Assembly: GCF_008123965.1 (NCBI RefSeq) | Contig: NZ_VSTH01000070.1 | Span: 1-40,935, forward strand | Length of the DNA stretch: 40,935 nucleotides | Reading direction: 5' to 3' | Source of the DNA: Bradyrhizobium hipponense | Lineage (GTDB): Bacteria > Pseudomonadota > Alphaproteobacteria > Rhizobiales > Xanthobacteraceae | Part shown: piece by piece, positions 27,000 to 35,563 of the stretch | Layout: every line of letters starts with the position of its first letter | Numbering within the stretch: the stretch's first letter is position 1 | Program-made: the position numbers and the translations under genes | The notes under the pieces: generated by a model | The model's input: the letters and a program-made list of their open reading frames with translations, nothing else | Told to the model about the DNA's origin: nothing | The model's database searches: none

Positions 27000-27370
27000 C
27001 GGCATGGAACATCAACCACAATTTGCTCTCGCCAGCGGCCCTGATCAACGCACTGATGTGTCGCCTGCAGAAATGCATCGCGCTCAGGTTTGCTCCAGCC
27101 ATGACCTCTCCGTCCTCATGGAAGCGCAGGATGCGCACCTCGGTGCGACCGCCAAGCGCGCAGGCTTCAAAGGCCTCTGCGCGTCGGACCGGTCACTTGC
27201 CTGCTCTCTTGGCGCTCGCAACGCCAACGAAGCTTCATGGAGCCAACTCGCTGACGTGGCCGAGCGCATCGCAAAATCGACTGAACTGCCTGTGCTCATT
27301 GACTTCGACAACGCGCCCATCTTGGCACGCGAGCTCCGTCAGCGTGTCGCTAACGCATCGCGGTCGGTAA
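27000..27370 (+). pseudogene. PEP mutase-family remnant 2 (N-terminal part)
   Basis: The frame reads SSHDLSVLMEAQDAHLGATA, KRAGFKGLCASDRSLACSLG, ARNANEASWSQLADVAERIA and ELPVLID, the N-terminal third of the PEP mutase fold. After LID about seven residues of the metal-binding GDGGFGNF loop are missing, and DNAPILARELRQR resumes. The match ends near 27,340. Without the loop and the C-terminal two thirds it cannot be active. A leader in another frame (27,000-27,100) resembles the region before the aminotransferase gene at 35.3 kb. Confidence 0.7.
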
Positions 27371-27379
27371 CAGTCGTTT

Positions 27380-27831
27380 CCGAGCTCACTCCTTGGCGAG
27401 TGCCATCCCGTCGCCGATCGTTGAAATCTCCGGCCAGCCGCGAGCAGAAGAATAGCGGTTGTCGGAACATTGGATCAATGATGCTTCGGCAAGAATCCTA
27501 GAAACCATTCACGTGGGACCACCCTTTGCCGGAGATAGCGGCACAGACCCTTGAGAGGATCAGCCATCAAGTGCATCCCCAAGCCATCCACACCTGGCTG
27601 CCCCAACTATCATACTGGACCAGGAGGGTTTACGTGGCTGCCGACGACTCGGCAGGCGTCATAATTTTGCAGAGTGGGAATCTCTCTGTCTCAACCGAGG
27701 AAGCTCCGGAAGCGGTCCGATTGTGCATTGGCCGTCCAATGCCTCTCGACAAAATAGAGCGAGCGATCACGACCGTGGCGAAGACCCTCGTTGCCAATAG
27801 CTTCTCCTGCGACAAGTGTCCGGCTGGCTGA
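27380..27831 (+). pseudogene. MocR/class I aminotransferase C-terminal remnant
   Basis: One frame contains SEHWINDASARILETIH (27,462-27,515). Another, 27,526-27,831, contains HTWLPQLSYWTRR and EEAPEAVRLCIGRPMPLDKI followed by ERAITTVAKTL. The latter matches the last ~60 residues of MocR-type aminotransferase domains, including the intact one at 37.6 kb (VIGEAKPPRAIRFGLGNPSD). In-frame stops and shifts show decay. The PLP-binding part is absent. Confidence 0.55.
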
Positions 27832-27842
27832 GGGAGGAATTG

Positions 27843-28955
27843 ATGTTGGTCGCGGTTATCGGAGCCGGGATTATGGGCGCGTCGCTCGCACTTCATTTCG
27901 CCGCGAAGGAAATGACGGTACTGTTGTTTGAAGGCGCCGCCCCCGGCTCTGGGGCAACCGGATCAAGTTTCGCCTGCTTAAATTTCTTCGCTGGGGGGAC
28001 GTCGGACTATATGCAGTTCAGGTCCGAAGCCCTTGGCTACCACGTGGCACTTGCACGCCGAATTGGTCTGGCAGACACCATTAGAGCAAAGGGAACCTTG
28101 CGTTGGTCAACCGAATCCACGCAAGCTAAGAAACTGCTTCAGGCCGCCGGCGTGGCCGAGGGACTAGGAAGGCGCGTTGAGTACCTTTCACGAAATGATG
28201 CATTGAAGCTTGAGCCCAATCTGAGCATCGTTGGGCCTCCCGAAGTTATTGTACGGGTTCCTCAAGAGGGATGGCTCGATTCTGTTCACTTCACAAGGCG
28301 CATGATCGACGCTGCCGTCGCTACCGGGCTCGCCCACTGCGTCGCTGAAAAATGCACAAGGATAGAGCCTCTCAACCAAGGCGCCGTGGTCTGGACTAAT
28401 CGTACTTGCTATCTTGTCGACGCAGTGGTGCTGGCCAGCGGCATCGGAATCAACGCTCTGCTTGAAGATCTCGCGTGCGCGCCATTGGTTCATGAGTCAC
28501 CCGACGTACTTACGCGAATACAGTATTTCGGCCCTCCGATCGAGCACGTTGTCTTTGCTAATCATATTCATTTCCGGGCAAACGGGCCTTCCTCTCTCAT
28601 CGTCGGCAATGCCGACGATCCCATGGGCGTCGGGGACCCTGGTATCACGGCTGCCGGAGAGAATGTCTCGTTAGTAAGGGACGAGCTCAAAGAACCCTCC
28701 TTTGGGGACTCCGTTGCCCCGCAAAGAGGGACCCGCCCCGTTCCCAAAGATGGCTACCCGATTGTCGGGCGACTACCTGGTCAAGAGCAGATATTCATTG
28801 CGGTTACGCACGCAGGCGTCACGCTTGCCCCATATATCGCGCTACTTCTCTCCACGGAAATTGCAAGGGAAGAATCATGTGATGTGCTTGGCGCCTTTCG
28901 ACCCGAGCGCTTCAATCTGCCGATAGATCAAAACAGAATGCCAAGAATCCAGTAG
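27843..28955 (+). CDS. FAD-dependent amine oxidoreductase (DAO family)
   Basis: 370 aa. An N-terminal Rossmann fold binds FAD (VAVIGAGIMGASLALHFAAK, residues 3-22), followed by ATGSSFACLNFF. A second FAD contact lies in DAVVLASGIGINALL. The C terminus has the family pattern GTRPVPKDGYPIVGRLPGQE and the TGAxTH-like IAVTHAGVTLAPYIA. DAO enzymes oxidise amino acids or other secondary/primary amines to imines; the substrate is not evident. A strong GGGAGGAA lies five bases before the ATG. It follows a decayed MocR remnant and stands alone, facing the minus-strand genes of the right-hand locus. It appears intact. Confidence 0.85.
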   Translation: MLVAVIGAGIMGASLALHFAAKEMTVLLFEGAAPGSGATGSSFACLNFFAGGTSDYMQFRSEALGYHVALARRIGLADTIRAKGTLRWSTESTQAKKLLQAAGVAEGLGRRVEYLSRNDALKLEPNLSIVGPPEVIVRVPQEGWLDSVHFTRRMIDAAVATGLAHCVAEKCTRIEPLNQGAVVWTNRTCYLVDAVVLASGIGINALLEDLACAPLVHESPDVLTRIQYFGPPIEHVVFANHIHFRANGPSSLIVGNADDPMGVGDPGITAAGENVSLVRDELKEPSFGDSVAPQRGTRPVPKDGYPIVGRLPGQEQIFIAVTHAGVTLAPYIALLLSTEIAREESCDVLGAFRPERFNLPIDQNRMPRIQ

Positions 28956-29755
28956 GTCCTGCCCTTAATCGTTGAAAGCATCCAATGGGCAAGCGGTCGC
29001 GGCGCGAGACGCGTGCTCTGTCGTGCGTCCGACCTCATAAAAGCACGGATTGAACGAAGCTGCGAAATGGTGGGCGCTATGGGGTAGGGCAGCCAGTGCG
29101 GTTGCGGAAGGCTCGCCTGCCGTCGCCGCGCATCGGCGAGTCATTCGTCGGATGTGAATGAACCATTGATCATTGATCGGGTAAAGGTCCGATTCAGCGA
29201 GCGATTTGCTGCGCAGAACCGCTGAATGTGCCGCCGAACGACTTTGCGCTGACGAGCGCGGAGACGGCAACATCGGAATTGTAGCCGAGAAGGGTGATCA
29301 CAGAAGGGATAGACGGTGCGCGCGCTGGTCATGACGTATCACAACGAATGTCCCGCTGGCAGGTTCGCCGACCAACGTCGATGTCCCGCGTGGTGCCGCC
29401 ACAATGCGCGCAGACGGGGATCTCGTTTAACGAGGGAATCGGCGCTGGCTTCTCGATCTGCCGGGAACGGCTGACAGCGAGGTAGACCTTCAGGAGAAAG
29501 CGACGAATGACTTGGTTCGACAGCAGCAGCCCGAGCCGTCTGCCTCCTGCCCCGTGTAGTGAAGCGTAAGCTCGCATGGGCACGTTCCGTCCAACGCCAT
29601 CATCGGGCCTGACCAGCAAGGAGAGCATCTAGATGTTCCGTCCGTGCGTCCGCATCAGGTGGCGGCGATACGCTGTCCTGGAGCAGCGGCTCCGCGTGCC
29701 CAGCCCCCTCTTCGGTGAGTAAGTTTCCAGAGTGCAACGCCTCCGCATTAAACAA
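28956..29755. other. Gene-poor stretch
   Basis: About 800 bp without a supportable gene. A minus-strand frame (29,329-29,628) contains IPVCAHCGGTTRDIDVG, a possible zinc-ribbon piece, likely from a decayed transposase or small zinc protein, but no start or full domain. Other frames are short. Confidence 0.4.
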
Positions 29756-29915
29756 TTTCACGGGCTGGTCGGTCACTTGCCTGTTCTCTCGGCTACCGAG
29801 TTCCTAACCAAGCCTCATGGAGCCAACTCGTTGACATCGTTGACGTGGTCGGGCGCACCATAGGCTTGACCGAACTGGCTGTTCTCATTGACCGCGATAG
29901 AAGCTTTCCGGGACT
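29756..29915 (+). pseudogene. PEP mutase-family remnant 3
   Basis: The frame reads AGRSLACSLGYRVPNQASWS, QLVDIVDVV and TELAVLIDRD, parallel to remnant 2 (RSLACSLGARNANEASWSQL, TELPVLID). Nucleotide similarity is clear across GGTCACTTGCCTG and CATGGAGCCAACTCG. Both flanks are unrelated. It is a third copy of the same gene family within 4.5 kb. Confidence 0.6.
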
Positions 29916-30444
29916 TGGGATCAACGACGGCACCGTGAACAGGATCTTCGAGTCAATCGTGACAGGCCGCCGCCGACAGAGCTTGGTCCCCCGGGCTTTG
30001 AAGGGGCGCGGCGGGGAGTCCCAAGCGCGAGCGAGACCCTCGGCGCGGTGCGCCTTTTTTTCCAAGAACCGCTGGCGCGGTGAGCGCGATCGTGCCGCTC
30101 ACCGCGGCGGACCTGGATGTGGCGATGTGCGTGGCGACAGCCGCCGGCCACGATCCGCAATTCGATCCAATCCGCCCAGGCCGGCCGGCGCGTGCATCGG
30201 TGTTTGGTCCGTTCGGACACATCTGGGGCCTCATCAAGCGCCGGGCCGCTGCCCAGGTTACGACGTCAGAGCCGCTAAGTTGTTGATTTGTTGTGCTTCG
30301 GTTCGGTGTTTGTGGTGCGTTTTATTTACGGTGGTTTCACCCAATTCATTGCGATTTTCGCTGCGTGCTCAGATGATGTAAGTTTTGGGGTCACTCGCCG
30401 GCGTTTCAAGCTTACGTTTTTGACCAAATTGTCAGGAGACGAGC
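29916..30444. other. Gene-poor stretch before a small ORF
   Basis: About 530 bp. Frames such as 30,080-30,286 have no family match or ribosome site. The AT-rich segment 30,280-30,430 could hold the promoter of the 45-residue ORF downstream. Confidence 0.35.
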
Positions 30445-30582
30445 ATGGCCACCCACACTCAAAGTGCCCGCACGTCGCACGCTGAGTTCATGCGAGCTGC
30501 GAATGACGAGCTAACCCAATTCGAGCGCCGCGAGCGTGAGTTTCGAAGGATAGACCGCGACGAACGGGCCAAAAGATTGTAG
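30445..30582 (+). CDS. Small charged protein, 45 residues, unknown
   Basis: A CAGGAG lies 7 bases before the ATG. The protein starts MATHTQSARTSHAEFMRAA and ends RRIDRDERAKRL. The C-terminal half (LTQFERREREFRRID) is a strongly charged, probably continuous helix. I do not recognise the family. Good ribosome site and a sharp end support a real gene; homology would be needed for more. Confidence 0.45.
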   Translation: MATHTQSARTSHAEFMRAANDELTQFERREREFRRIDRDERAKRL

Positions 30583-30674
30583 TTGCCGGTGGAAAGGTAC
30601 GATGGCGAATATTGGCGCGTACGGAAACCATTAAGTCAACTTCATCGAACGTAAGACCGCCCTCTCGGCGGTCA

Positions 30675-30830
30675 CAAGAACATGTCTCAAGGTGCCCGAC
30701 CAAGAGGCTCTGGGTTCATACGTATACTCATGATCATCAAGCTGCGGTTCCGTTTTTATACGCGTTGGGATTTCTCGCGCGGAGCACACACGACGAGTGC
30801 GCGGGCGAGATGATATTCCGTCTCGAGCCC
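30675..30830 (+). pseudogene. Possible GNAT acetyltransferase C-terminal remnant
   Basis: RLWVHTYTHDHQAAVPFLYA followed by LGF resembles the last segment of GNAT N-acetyltransferases (L-W-V-x-T-x-x-x-D-H-x-x-A-x-x-F-Y-x-x-x-G-F). The acetyl-CoA-binding core is not present. The remainder of 30,583-30,955 has no gene. Confidence 0.35.
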
Positions 30831-30955
30831 TGCTGGTGCCGGCGAGCCGCTGTTGGAGTTGCTTCAACTCGGCGTGGACAATGGCCCGGTCGTTTCAGCC
30901 TCACCAAGCTCCTCCCGGCCATGACGCGGCAGCCCTATTCAAGGACCGACGCGCC

Positions 30956-32269
30956 TCAGCCCGCCTTCGTGCCGGTCACGACCGCGAGTGCATCGACTAG
31001 ACGGTCGAGATCCGCCTCCTGGGTATAGAGCGCCGGCGTCACGCGGATGCATTGCCCCTTGGCTACACCCGCCCGGCGCACGGTGAGCACCTTGTAGCTA
31101 TCCCTGAGCTCCGCCACTATGGCCTCATTGTCGGCCTTGCTCGTCTTGCCGGCAACACGGAAGGACGTAATGGCGCCGTAGAGGCCGACCTCGTCCGGCG
31201 TTAGGATCTCGACGTCCTTGAACGCCCGGACACGGCGCACCCAATAGTCGCGCAGATAGCGCAGCCGCGCCTGCTTCGCGACTGCGCCGATCTGCTGGTG
31301 CAGCGCAACCGCCGCAGGGACCGTCAGCACAGCGGCGAAATTGAGCGTGCCGGTGTGTACCCGCGAGCGGATCTCGGTCTCCGGGAAGTCCTCATCGCCC
31401 ATGTCGCGGTCGATGTCGGCGAGGCGCTCCTTCCTGATGTAGAGGAAGCCGACCCCGAGCGGCGCGCCGATCCACTTGTGCAGGTTGAAGCCGACGAAAT
31501 CGGCCGCAAGCTCACTTACCTTGAAATCAAGCTGCCCCCACGAATGGGCCGCGTCGACGATGGTATCGATGCTCCTGGCCTTTGCCATGCGGACAATTTC
31601 GGCGACTGGCATGACGAGGCCCGTCCGATTGCTAACATGGGTGAGCAGTAGGACTCGCGCCTTCGGCGTTACCTCGAATGCGCGGGCGTAGGCGTCCAGC
31701 ACGCCCTGCCGGGTCGCAGGCTCCGGCACGTTGAACTTGACGACGTCGACGCCGCGGCGCGCCTTGAGCGCGTTCATCGCATATTGCATCGAATCGTAGT
31801 CGAGATCGGCGTAAAGCACGGCGTCACCGGGCTTCAACCTGTTGTAGCCGCCGATAAGAAGCTGCAGCGCCTCGGTCGCACCACGCGTGAGCGCGATCTC
31901 TTCGACCGCAGCACCCACGGCTGCCGCCACGTTGGTGCGCACGCCTTCGAAATCCGCTGCCGAGCGCTGCCGGACGTAGCAGGTATTCTCGTAGTTGACC
32001 ATATCGGTTTGACGGATGAACTCACGCCGCACCGGCTCGGCCATGATGCCCCAATACCCGTTCTCAAGATTGGCCACCTCCGGCGTCACAGCATAAAGCC
32101 CGCGTACGGCACCCCAATAGGTCTTGTCGGCGAAGATCGCAGCCGCCGACCCGCTCGGGAGCTTCGGCAAGCTCTCTGCCGACATCGCCGTTGTCGACAT
32201 GAAGGGCGCGACCGCGAGCCTTTTAAGCATCGACCAGCGCTGGGACGAAAATGTCTTGATCAGATGCAT
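30956..32269 (-). CDS. Class V PLP-dependent aminotransferase-fold enzyme (isopenicillin-N-epimerase/cysteine-desulfurase-like)
   Basis: 437 aa. Fold-type I PLP enzyme: TRGATEAL (129-136) contacts the phosphate, D239 and H242 in VDAAHSWGQ bind the ring, and K265 in NLHKWIGAPLG is the Schiff-base lysine. The closest recognisable style is CefD-like epimerases/lyases and not serine or 2-aminoethylphosphonate transaminases. The N terminus has about 30 extra residues (RWSMLKRLAVAPFM, STTAMSA) resembling a decayed Tat or Sec leader, so periplasmic location is possible. GGAGGTGAG immediately before the ATG supports the start. It lies 335 bp downstream of the dioxygenase gene on the same strand. Confidence 0.85.
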   Translation of the reverse strand: MHLIKTFSSQRWSMLKRLAVAPFMSTTAMSAESLPKLPSGSAAAIFADKTYWGAVRGLYAVTPEVANLENGYWGIMAEPVRREFIRQTDMVNYENTCYVRQRSAADFEGVRTNVAAAVGAAVEEIALTRGATEALQLLIGGYNRLKPGDAVLYADLDYDSMQYAMNALKARRGVDVVKFNVPEPATRQGVLDAYARAFEVTPKARVLLLTHVSNRTGLVMPVAEIVRMAKARSIDTIVDAAHSWGQLDFKVSELAADFVGFNLHKWIGAPLGVGFLYIRKERLADIDRDMGDEDFPETEIRSRVHTGTLNFAAVLTVPAAVALHQQIGAVAKQARLRYLRDYWVRRVRAFKDVEILTPDEVGLYGAITSFRVAGKTSKADNEAIVAELRDSYKVLTVRRAGVAKGQCIRVTPALYTQEADLDRLVDALAVVTGTKAG

Positions 32270-32604
32270 CTCACCTCCAGACTAAGCAGAGCAACGCTCA
32301 ACGGAGCGGATTGACGGCGTCGTGACGGTCCAGCAACATGCATCGTCCCCGCTGCGGACTCTGCAGTTTGACGCACTCGTAAAATGCCCCTAGTGGCCTT
32401 GTTCTGGAACCTCGCCAACGTGGATAGAATCAGGCTCCGATCACTTCCCGCAGCCGAAGAGCACGTCGCATATGGCGACTGCATCTACATGTGACCACAC
32501 CGCTCCTGACGCAATCCGCTCCAAATTGGTATCGCTGTCATCACAGTTGCAGTCAAAGCCGCCGATCAGTCGCCGGTTGGGAACGCGCCGTTGAGGCGCG
32601 CCAG
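32270..32604. other. Intergenic stretch
   Basis: 335 bp between two minus-strand genes. No gene or clear terminator was found; it may contain a promoter for the class V enzyme. Confidence 0.4.
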
Positions 32605-33534
32605 CTAGGCGACTCTCGTGGGCGGCTGCCTGGTTGCCTTGATGCGCATCACGCTGTGTCGGCCATCGACGCTGACAGGCACGTCGCCATCAATGGTCGC
32701 GCGACGAACGACACGATGCTGCTCGCCGTAATCATTGACGGGATAATGTTGCGTAGCGCGGTTGTCCCAGATCGCGACATCGCCCTCCTTCCAGTTCCAG
32801 CGCATGGTGTTTTCGGGCGCCACGATATGCGACTGGAAGAGATCGAACAGCCTCTGGCCATCGTATTTCGGGATATCAACAAAACGCAGCACCGAATCGC
32901 CTAGCACCAGCGTGCGCTCGCCTGTCTCGGGGTGAACACGCACAACGGGATGCTCGGTTTCATAGATCGTTCGCGTGAAGACCTCGTCATGATACTTCTT
33001 GTCGGCCTCGCTGGCGCGGGTCTTTACGGCATAGTCGTAGGCGTTGCTGTGAACGGCCCAGAGCTCGTTGGCAAGCCGCTGCAGCGGCGGCGGCAGGTCG
33101 AGATAAGCGGCCGCGGTGTTTGACCAAACCGTATCGCCGCCAAATGGTGGGATCACAACTCCTCGCAGCACCGAAATCTTGGGGTAGGCATCGACGAAGG
33201 TCATATCGGTGTGCCAGATGTCGGCCCGGCCACCGCCGCGGGCAGAATCAAGCTCGAGAATAGATCCCGTTCCGTTGGTGGCACCGAGCGTCGGATGCGG
33301 CACAAGCTTTCCCAAACGAAGAGCAAAGCGCTCCTGCTGCGTGTCGTCGAGATGATCTTGGTCGCGGAAGAAGATGACTTTCCGCTCGAGCAGCACGCTA
33401 TTGATCGCAGCGATCGTCTGGTCCGGCAAATCGCCCGACAGCTTGATATTTCGGATTTCGGCGCCGATGCGCGCTGCGCGTTTGACGACGTCCGCAGGCG
33501 GAATGACATTATCAATCATGGCCGAGTTACTCAT
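32605..33534 (-). CDS. TauD/TfdA-family 2-oxoglutarate- and Fe(II)-dependent dioxygenase
   Basis: 309 aa. The iron facial triad is visible: H108 and D110 in WHTDMTF, and a distal His at H263 (NRATQHYPVND). The 2-oxoglutarate-binding Arg is R274 or R277 (EQHRVVRRAT). FRDQDHLDD and LGKLVPHPTLG also fit TauD. Family members hydroxylate or cleave sulfonates, phenoxyacids, carnitine precursors or phosphonates; the substrate is not shown. The start at 33,534 (MSNS) is preferred over a TTG at 33,549, since GGAG lies at a proper distance. It is one of three same-strand genes with the methyltransferase and class V enzyme. Confidence 0.9.
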   Translation of the reverse strand: MSNSAMIDNVIPPADVVKRAARIGAEIRNIKLSGDLPDQTIAAINSVLLERKVIFFRDQDHLDDTQQERFALRLGKLVPHPTLGATNGTGSILELDSARGGGRADIWHTDMTFVDAYPKISVLRGVVIPPFGGDTVWSNTAAAYLDLPPPLQRLANELWAVHSNAYDYAVKTRASEADKKYHDEVFTRTIYETEHPVVRVHPETGERTLVLGDSVLRFVDIPKYDGQRLFDLFQSHIVAPENTMRWNWKEGDVAIWDNRATQHYPVNDYGEQHRVVRRATIDGDVPVSVDGRHSVMRIKATRQPPTRVA

Positions 33535-33877
33535 GCCGCATTTCTCCAAGATTAGGGTTTCCGTCTCCAGGCAAAATTATTCAGCTACGACACGTTCAGC
33601 TCAATGTCAGATTGCGGACGCAGAAAGAGCCTGGATGCGGCGGATGGTAGGTGACGACGGCGCTAGCTTTCATGCGTGAGCTCCTGTTGCGGCCCAATTT
33701 CTAATAAGCGCCGCGCCGATCGCGAAAACCGGCCGACAAGCCGAGATGTCGCTCTGTATTGTCGCCGATAACATAATTCCCGCTCATGACGCGGCCAAGC
33801 CGCTGGGCAACGCATCGAACATCTTCGAAGGCTGCGCAGAGAGTTTCTAGACGGAACTTGGCGCTCAGTCGGCTCCT
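33535..33877. other. Intergenic stretch
   Basis: 343 bp between the methyltransferase and dioxygenase genes, both on the minus strand. No gene supported; presumably leader or promoter for the dioxygenase gene. Confidence 0.4.
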
Positions 33878-34690
33878 CTAAGGCCTAGCTCTACACAAGA
33901 CTATGTCGGTAAGCCATTCAACCGCCACATCGCCTGACGAGTCTTGGTGACGCTCCAGAAGCGCATCGATCTCCCGCGCGATCACGGCAGCGCCAGACCG
34001 GTCGATCGCCTTTTTTATATGCGACATGGAATAACAGTAGCCCCGAAACTGATTGGCGCTAACCGTCTGACGCCATTCTACGTTATGTCGCTCTACCGCT
34101 ATTAGATCCGAATGCGAACGGAGTTCCGTCTCAAAATCAGCTTTCCCGTAGCCTCCCAAGGAATCCGAATACTGCCCACGACGATATTCAGGGATATGGC
34201 GCTCTTGAAAGCTGTAGAAATTATCTAGGAATGCGCTCTCCCAGTACCGGTGGTTGTTCTGCAGCAGCAGCAACGTTCCAGAAGGCTTCAGCACCCGGGC
34301 AGACTCTTGGTAGAACAGTGGCCTATCGAACCAGTTGGCAGATGTTGCTGCTGCTACAAGGTCGCATGAACGATCCGGCAGTGGAAGTTTCTCGGCAACC
34401 CCCACCTGCACGTCGAGTCCACCAAAGCTGGCCGAACGCTCTTTGGCGATAGCTGCCATATCTGAGTTCGCGTCAATGCAGGTCAACTTCTCGATGCTTG
34501 GCACCGCTTGTATGAGCTGCCGACTGAAGATGCCCGTTCCAGCGCCAACATCTACAGCTGAGCGGATCGGCCCAGGTGCCACATGATAGCGTGAGAGAAT
34601 GCCAAAGACGCCCTGAGGATACCCAGGTCTATACTCATCGTAGCCGACCGCGCAGCCATCAAAGAGCTGCCATGTTACGGGGATATTCAT
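33878..34690 (-). CDS. Class I SAM-dependent methyltransferase (copy 1)
   Basis: 270 aa. SAM motif I is AVDVGAGTGIF (45-55), motif II TCIDANSDM, and the post-I acidic residue is in CIDAN. AEKLPLPDRSCDLVAAATSA and ANWFDRPLFYQESARVLKP are the usual motif IV-V segments. The C-terminal ~100 residues are particular to this subgroup. It is clearly paralogous to the methyltransferase at 38,763 (same W..FDG...Y..RP.YP start and same length). The start at 34,690 is chosen over upstream codons because the SAM domain begins shortly after and GAGG precedes it. Substrate unknown. Confidence 0.87.
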   Translation of the reverse strand: MNIPVTWQLFDGCAVGYDEYRPGYPQGVFGILSRYHVAPGPIRSAVDVGAGTGIFSRQLIQAVPSIEKLTCIDANSDMAAIAKERSASFGGLDVQVGVAEKLPLPDRSCDLVAAATSANWFDRPLFYQESARVLKPSGTLLLLQNNHRYWESAFLDNFYSFQERHIPEYRRGQYSDSLGGYGKADFETELRSHSDLIAVERHNVEWRQTVSANQFRGYCYSMSHIKKAIDRSGAAVIAREIDALLERHQDSSGDVAVEWLTDIVLCRARP

Positions 34691-35326
34691 GACGACCTCT
34701 TCATTCAGAGTCACCGTTGGATGGCTACGGCCGGTCTGCCGGCACGAGACCGAAGAGCATGCCGGCCGAATTGCTCGGACACAGGTTGTTCTCAAGGGAC
34801 CGCGAGCGAAAGTATGGTTACCCGAATCCGACAGAAGCTACGAGGACCTAAGCTGAGACATAGCAAGCGTCATACCAATCATGTCGCTCGCGAAGATTCC
34901 ACGTCGAACCATGGGCTTAAGAAGGTAGGCGATCGATTGCGACGTGTTAAGCGTATCGAAGCACTCGCGACATGCGTCAGAGATCCGACAGAACCTTATG
35001 TGCCAACGGCGACATCAGTTGACATAGATCACGAACGACACGATGTAACGCGGGATGCCCTTTGCTCGGTGCATCTTCGGTGAGAACTTGGCCGCGCCAG
35101 CGATGCGGATCTCTCAGAGTTCACAGGTGAAACACGCTCACCCGATTAGCGCTCGACGATGCGTGCATCCTCGGGAGAACGCCTAGATGTGATGCCAGGA
35201 CGATCACGTCGATCGTTAGCAAACAAGCCCTGCATCAATCCAATAGGGACTTACAAAATTGGCACTCCGGTCAACTACCGACGTTAACAGTTGATCGAAA
35301 GAACCGACACATGGCAATCATTCTCT
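34691..35326. other. Divergent promoter region
   Basis: About 640 bp between the minus-strand methyltransferase gene and the plus-strand operon. No gene is supported; the frame 34,721-35,083 has no start site or match. TTGACATAGATCAC at 35,019-35,032 is one base from the FixK/FNR consensus. CGTTAACAGTTGATC (35,282-35,296) resembles the element in front of PEP mutase remnant 2. Confidence 0.45.
35019..35032. promoter_or_regulatory. Near-consensus FNR/FixK-type half-palindrome
   Basis: TTGAC-ATAG-ATCAC matches TTGAY-N4-RTCAA except for the last base. It lies between the divergent methyltransferase gene and the operon. Evidence is one weak match only. Confidence 0.3.
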
Positions 35327-35563
35327 ATGAACGTGAGCAAGTCACACCTTCGGAATTCGGCACGCAGCATCAACCAGGATCTGTGCTCACTAAGGAACCT
35401 GGCCGATGCGCTGCCTGGCCGCTTACAACAGTGCTCACTCAGATCTGCTTCGGCATTCGACGAGTTCGCCCAGACGGATAAGAGAGAAGCAGATAGCTTA
35501 GCGGCGGCCAAACGGTTCCGAGCACCCTCACAAGCTCCACAATCAGCTCCGGAGCTGACTGGC

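Noticed and set aside
26959..27501. Continuous 180-residue gene
   Set aside because: The frame fuses a PEP mutase N-terminal piece with unrelated 3' sequence, and the metal-binding loop is deleted.
30956..32269. 2-aminoethylphosphonate transaminase as identity of the class V enzyme
   Set aside because: Length, leader and the LHKWIGAPLG active site fit isopenicillin-N-epimerase-like proteins better.
34721..35083. 120-codon frame in the divergent promoter region
   Set aside because: No start site, no family match, and the start would overlap the neighbouring gene's promoter.
35259..35275. Possible sigma-54 promoter after TTGGCAC
   Set aside because: The -24 GG element is present, but no GC is found at the required -12 position.
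35286..35306. Possible tts box (type III regulator site): CAGTTGATCGAAAGAACC
   Set aside because: Only the ATCGAAAG core fits; the GTCAG start and AAGCT end of the usual motif are not present, and no effector gene follows.
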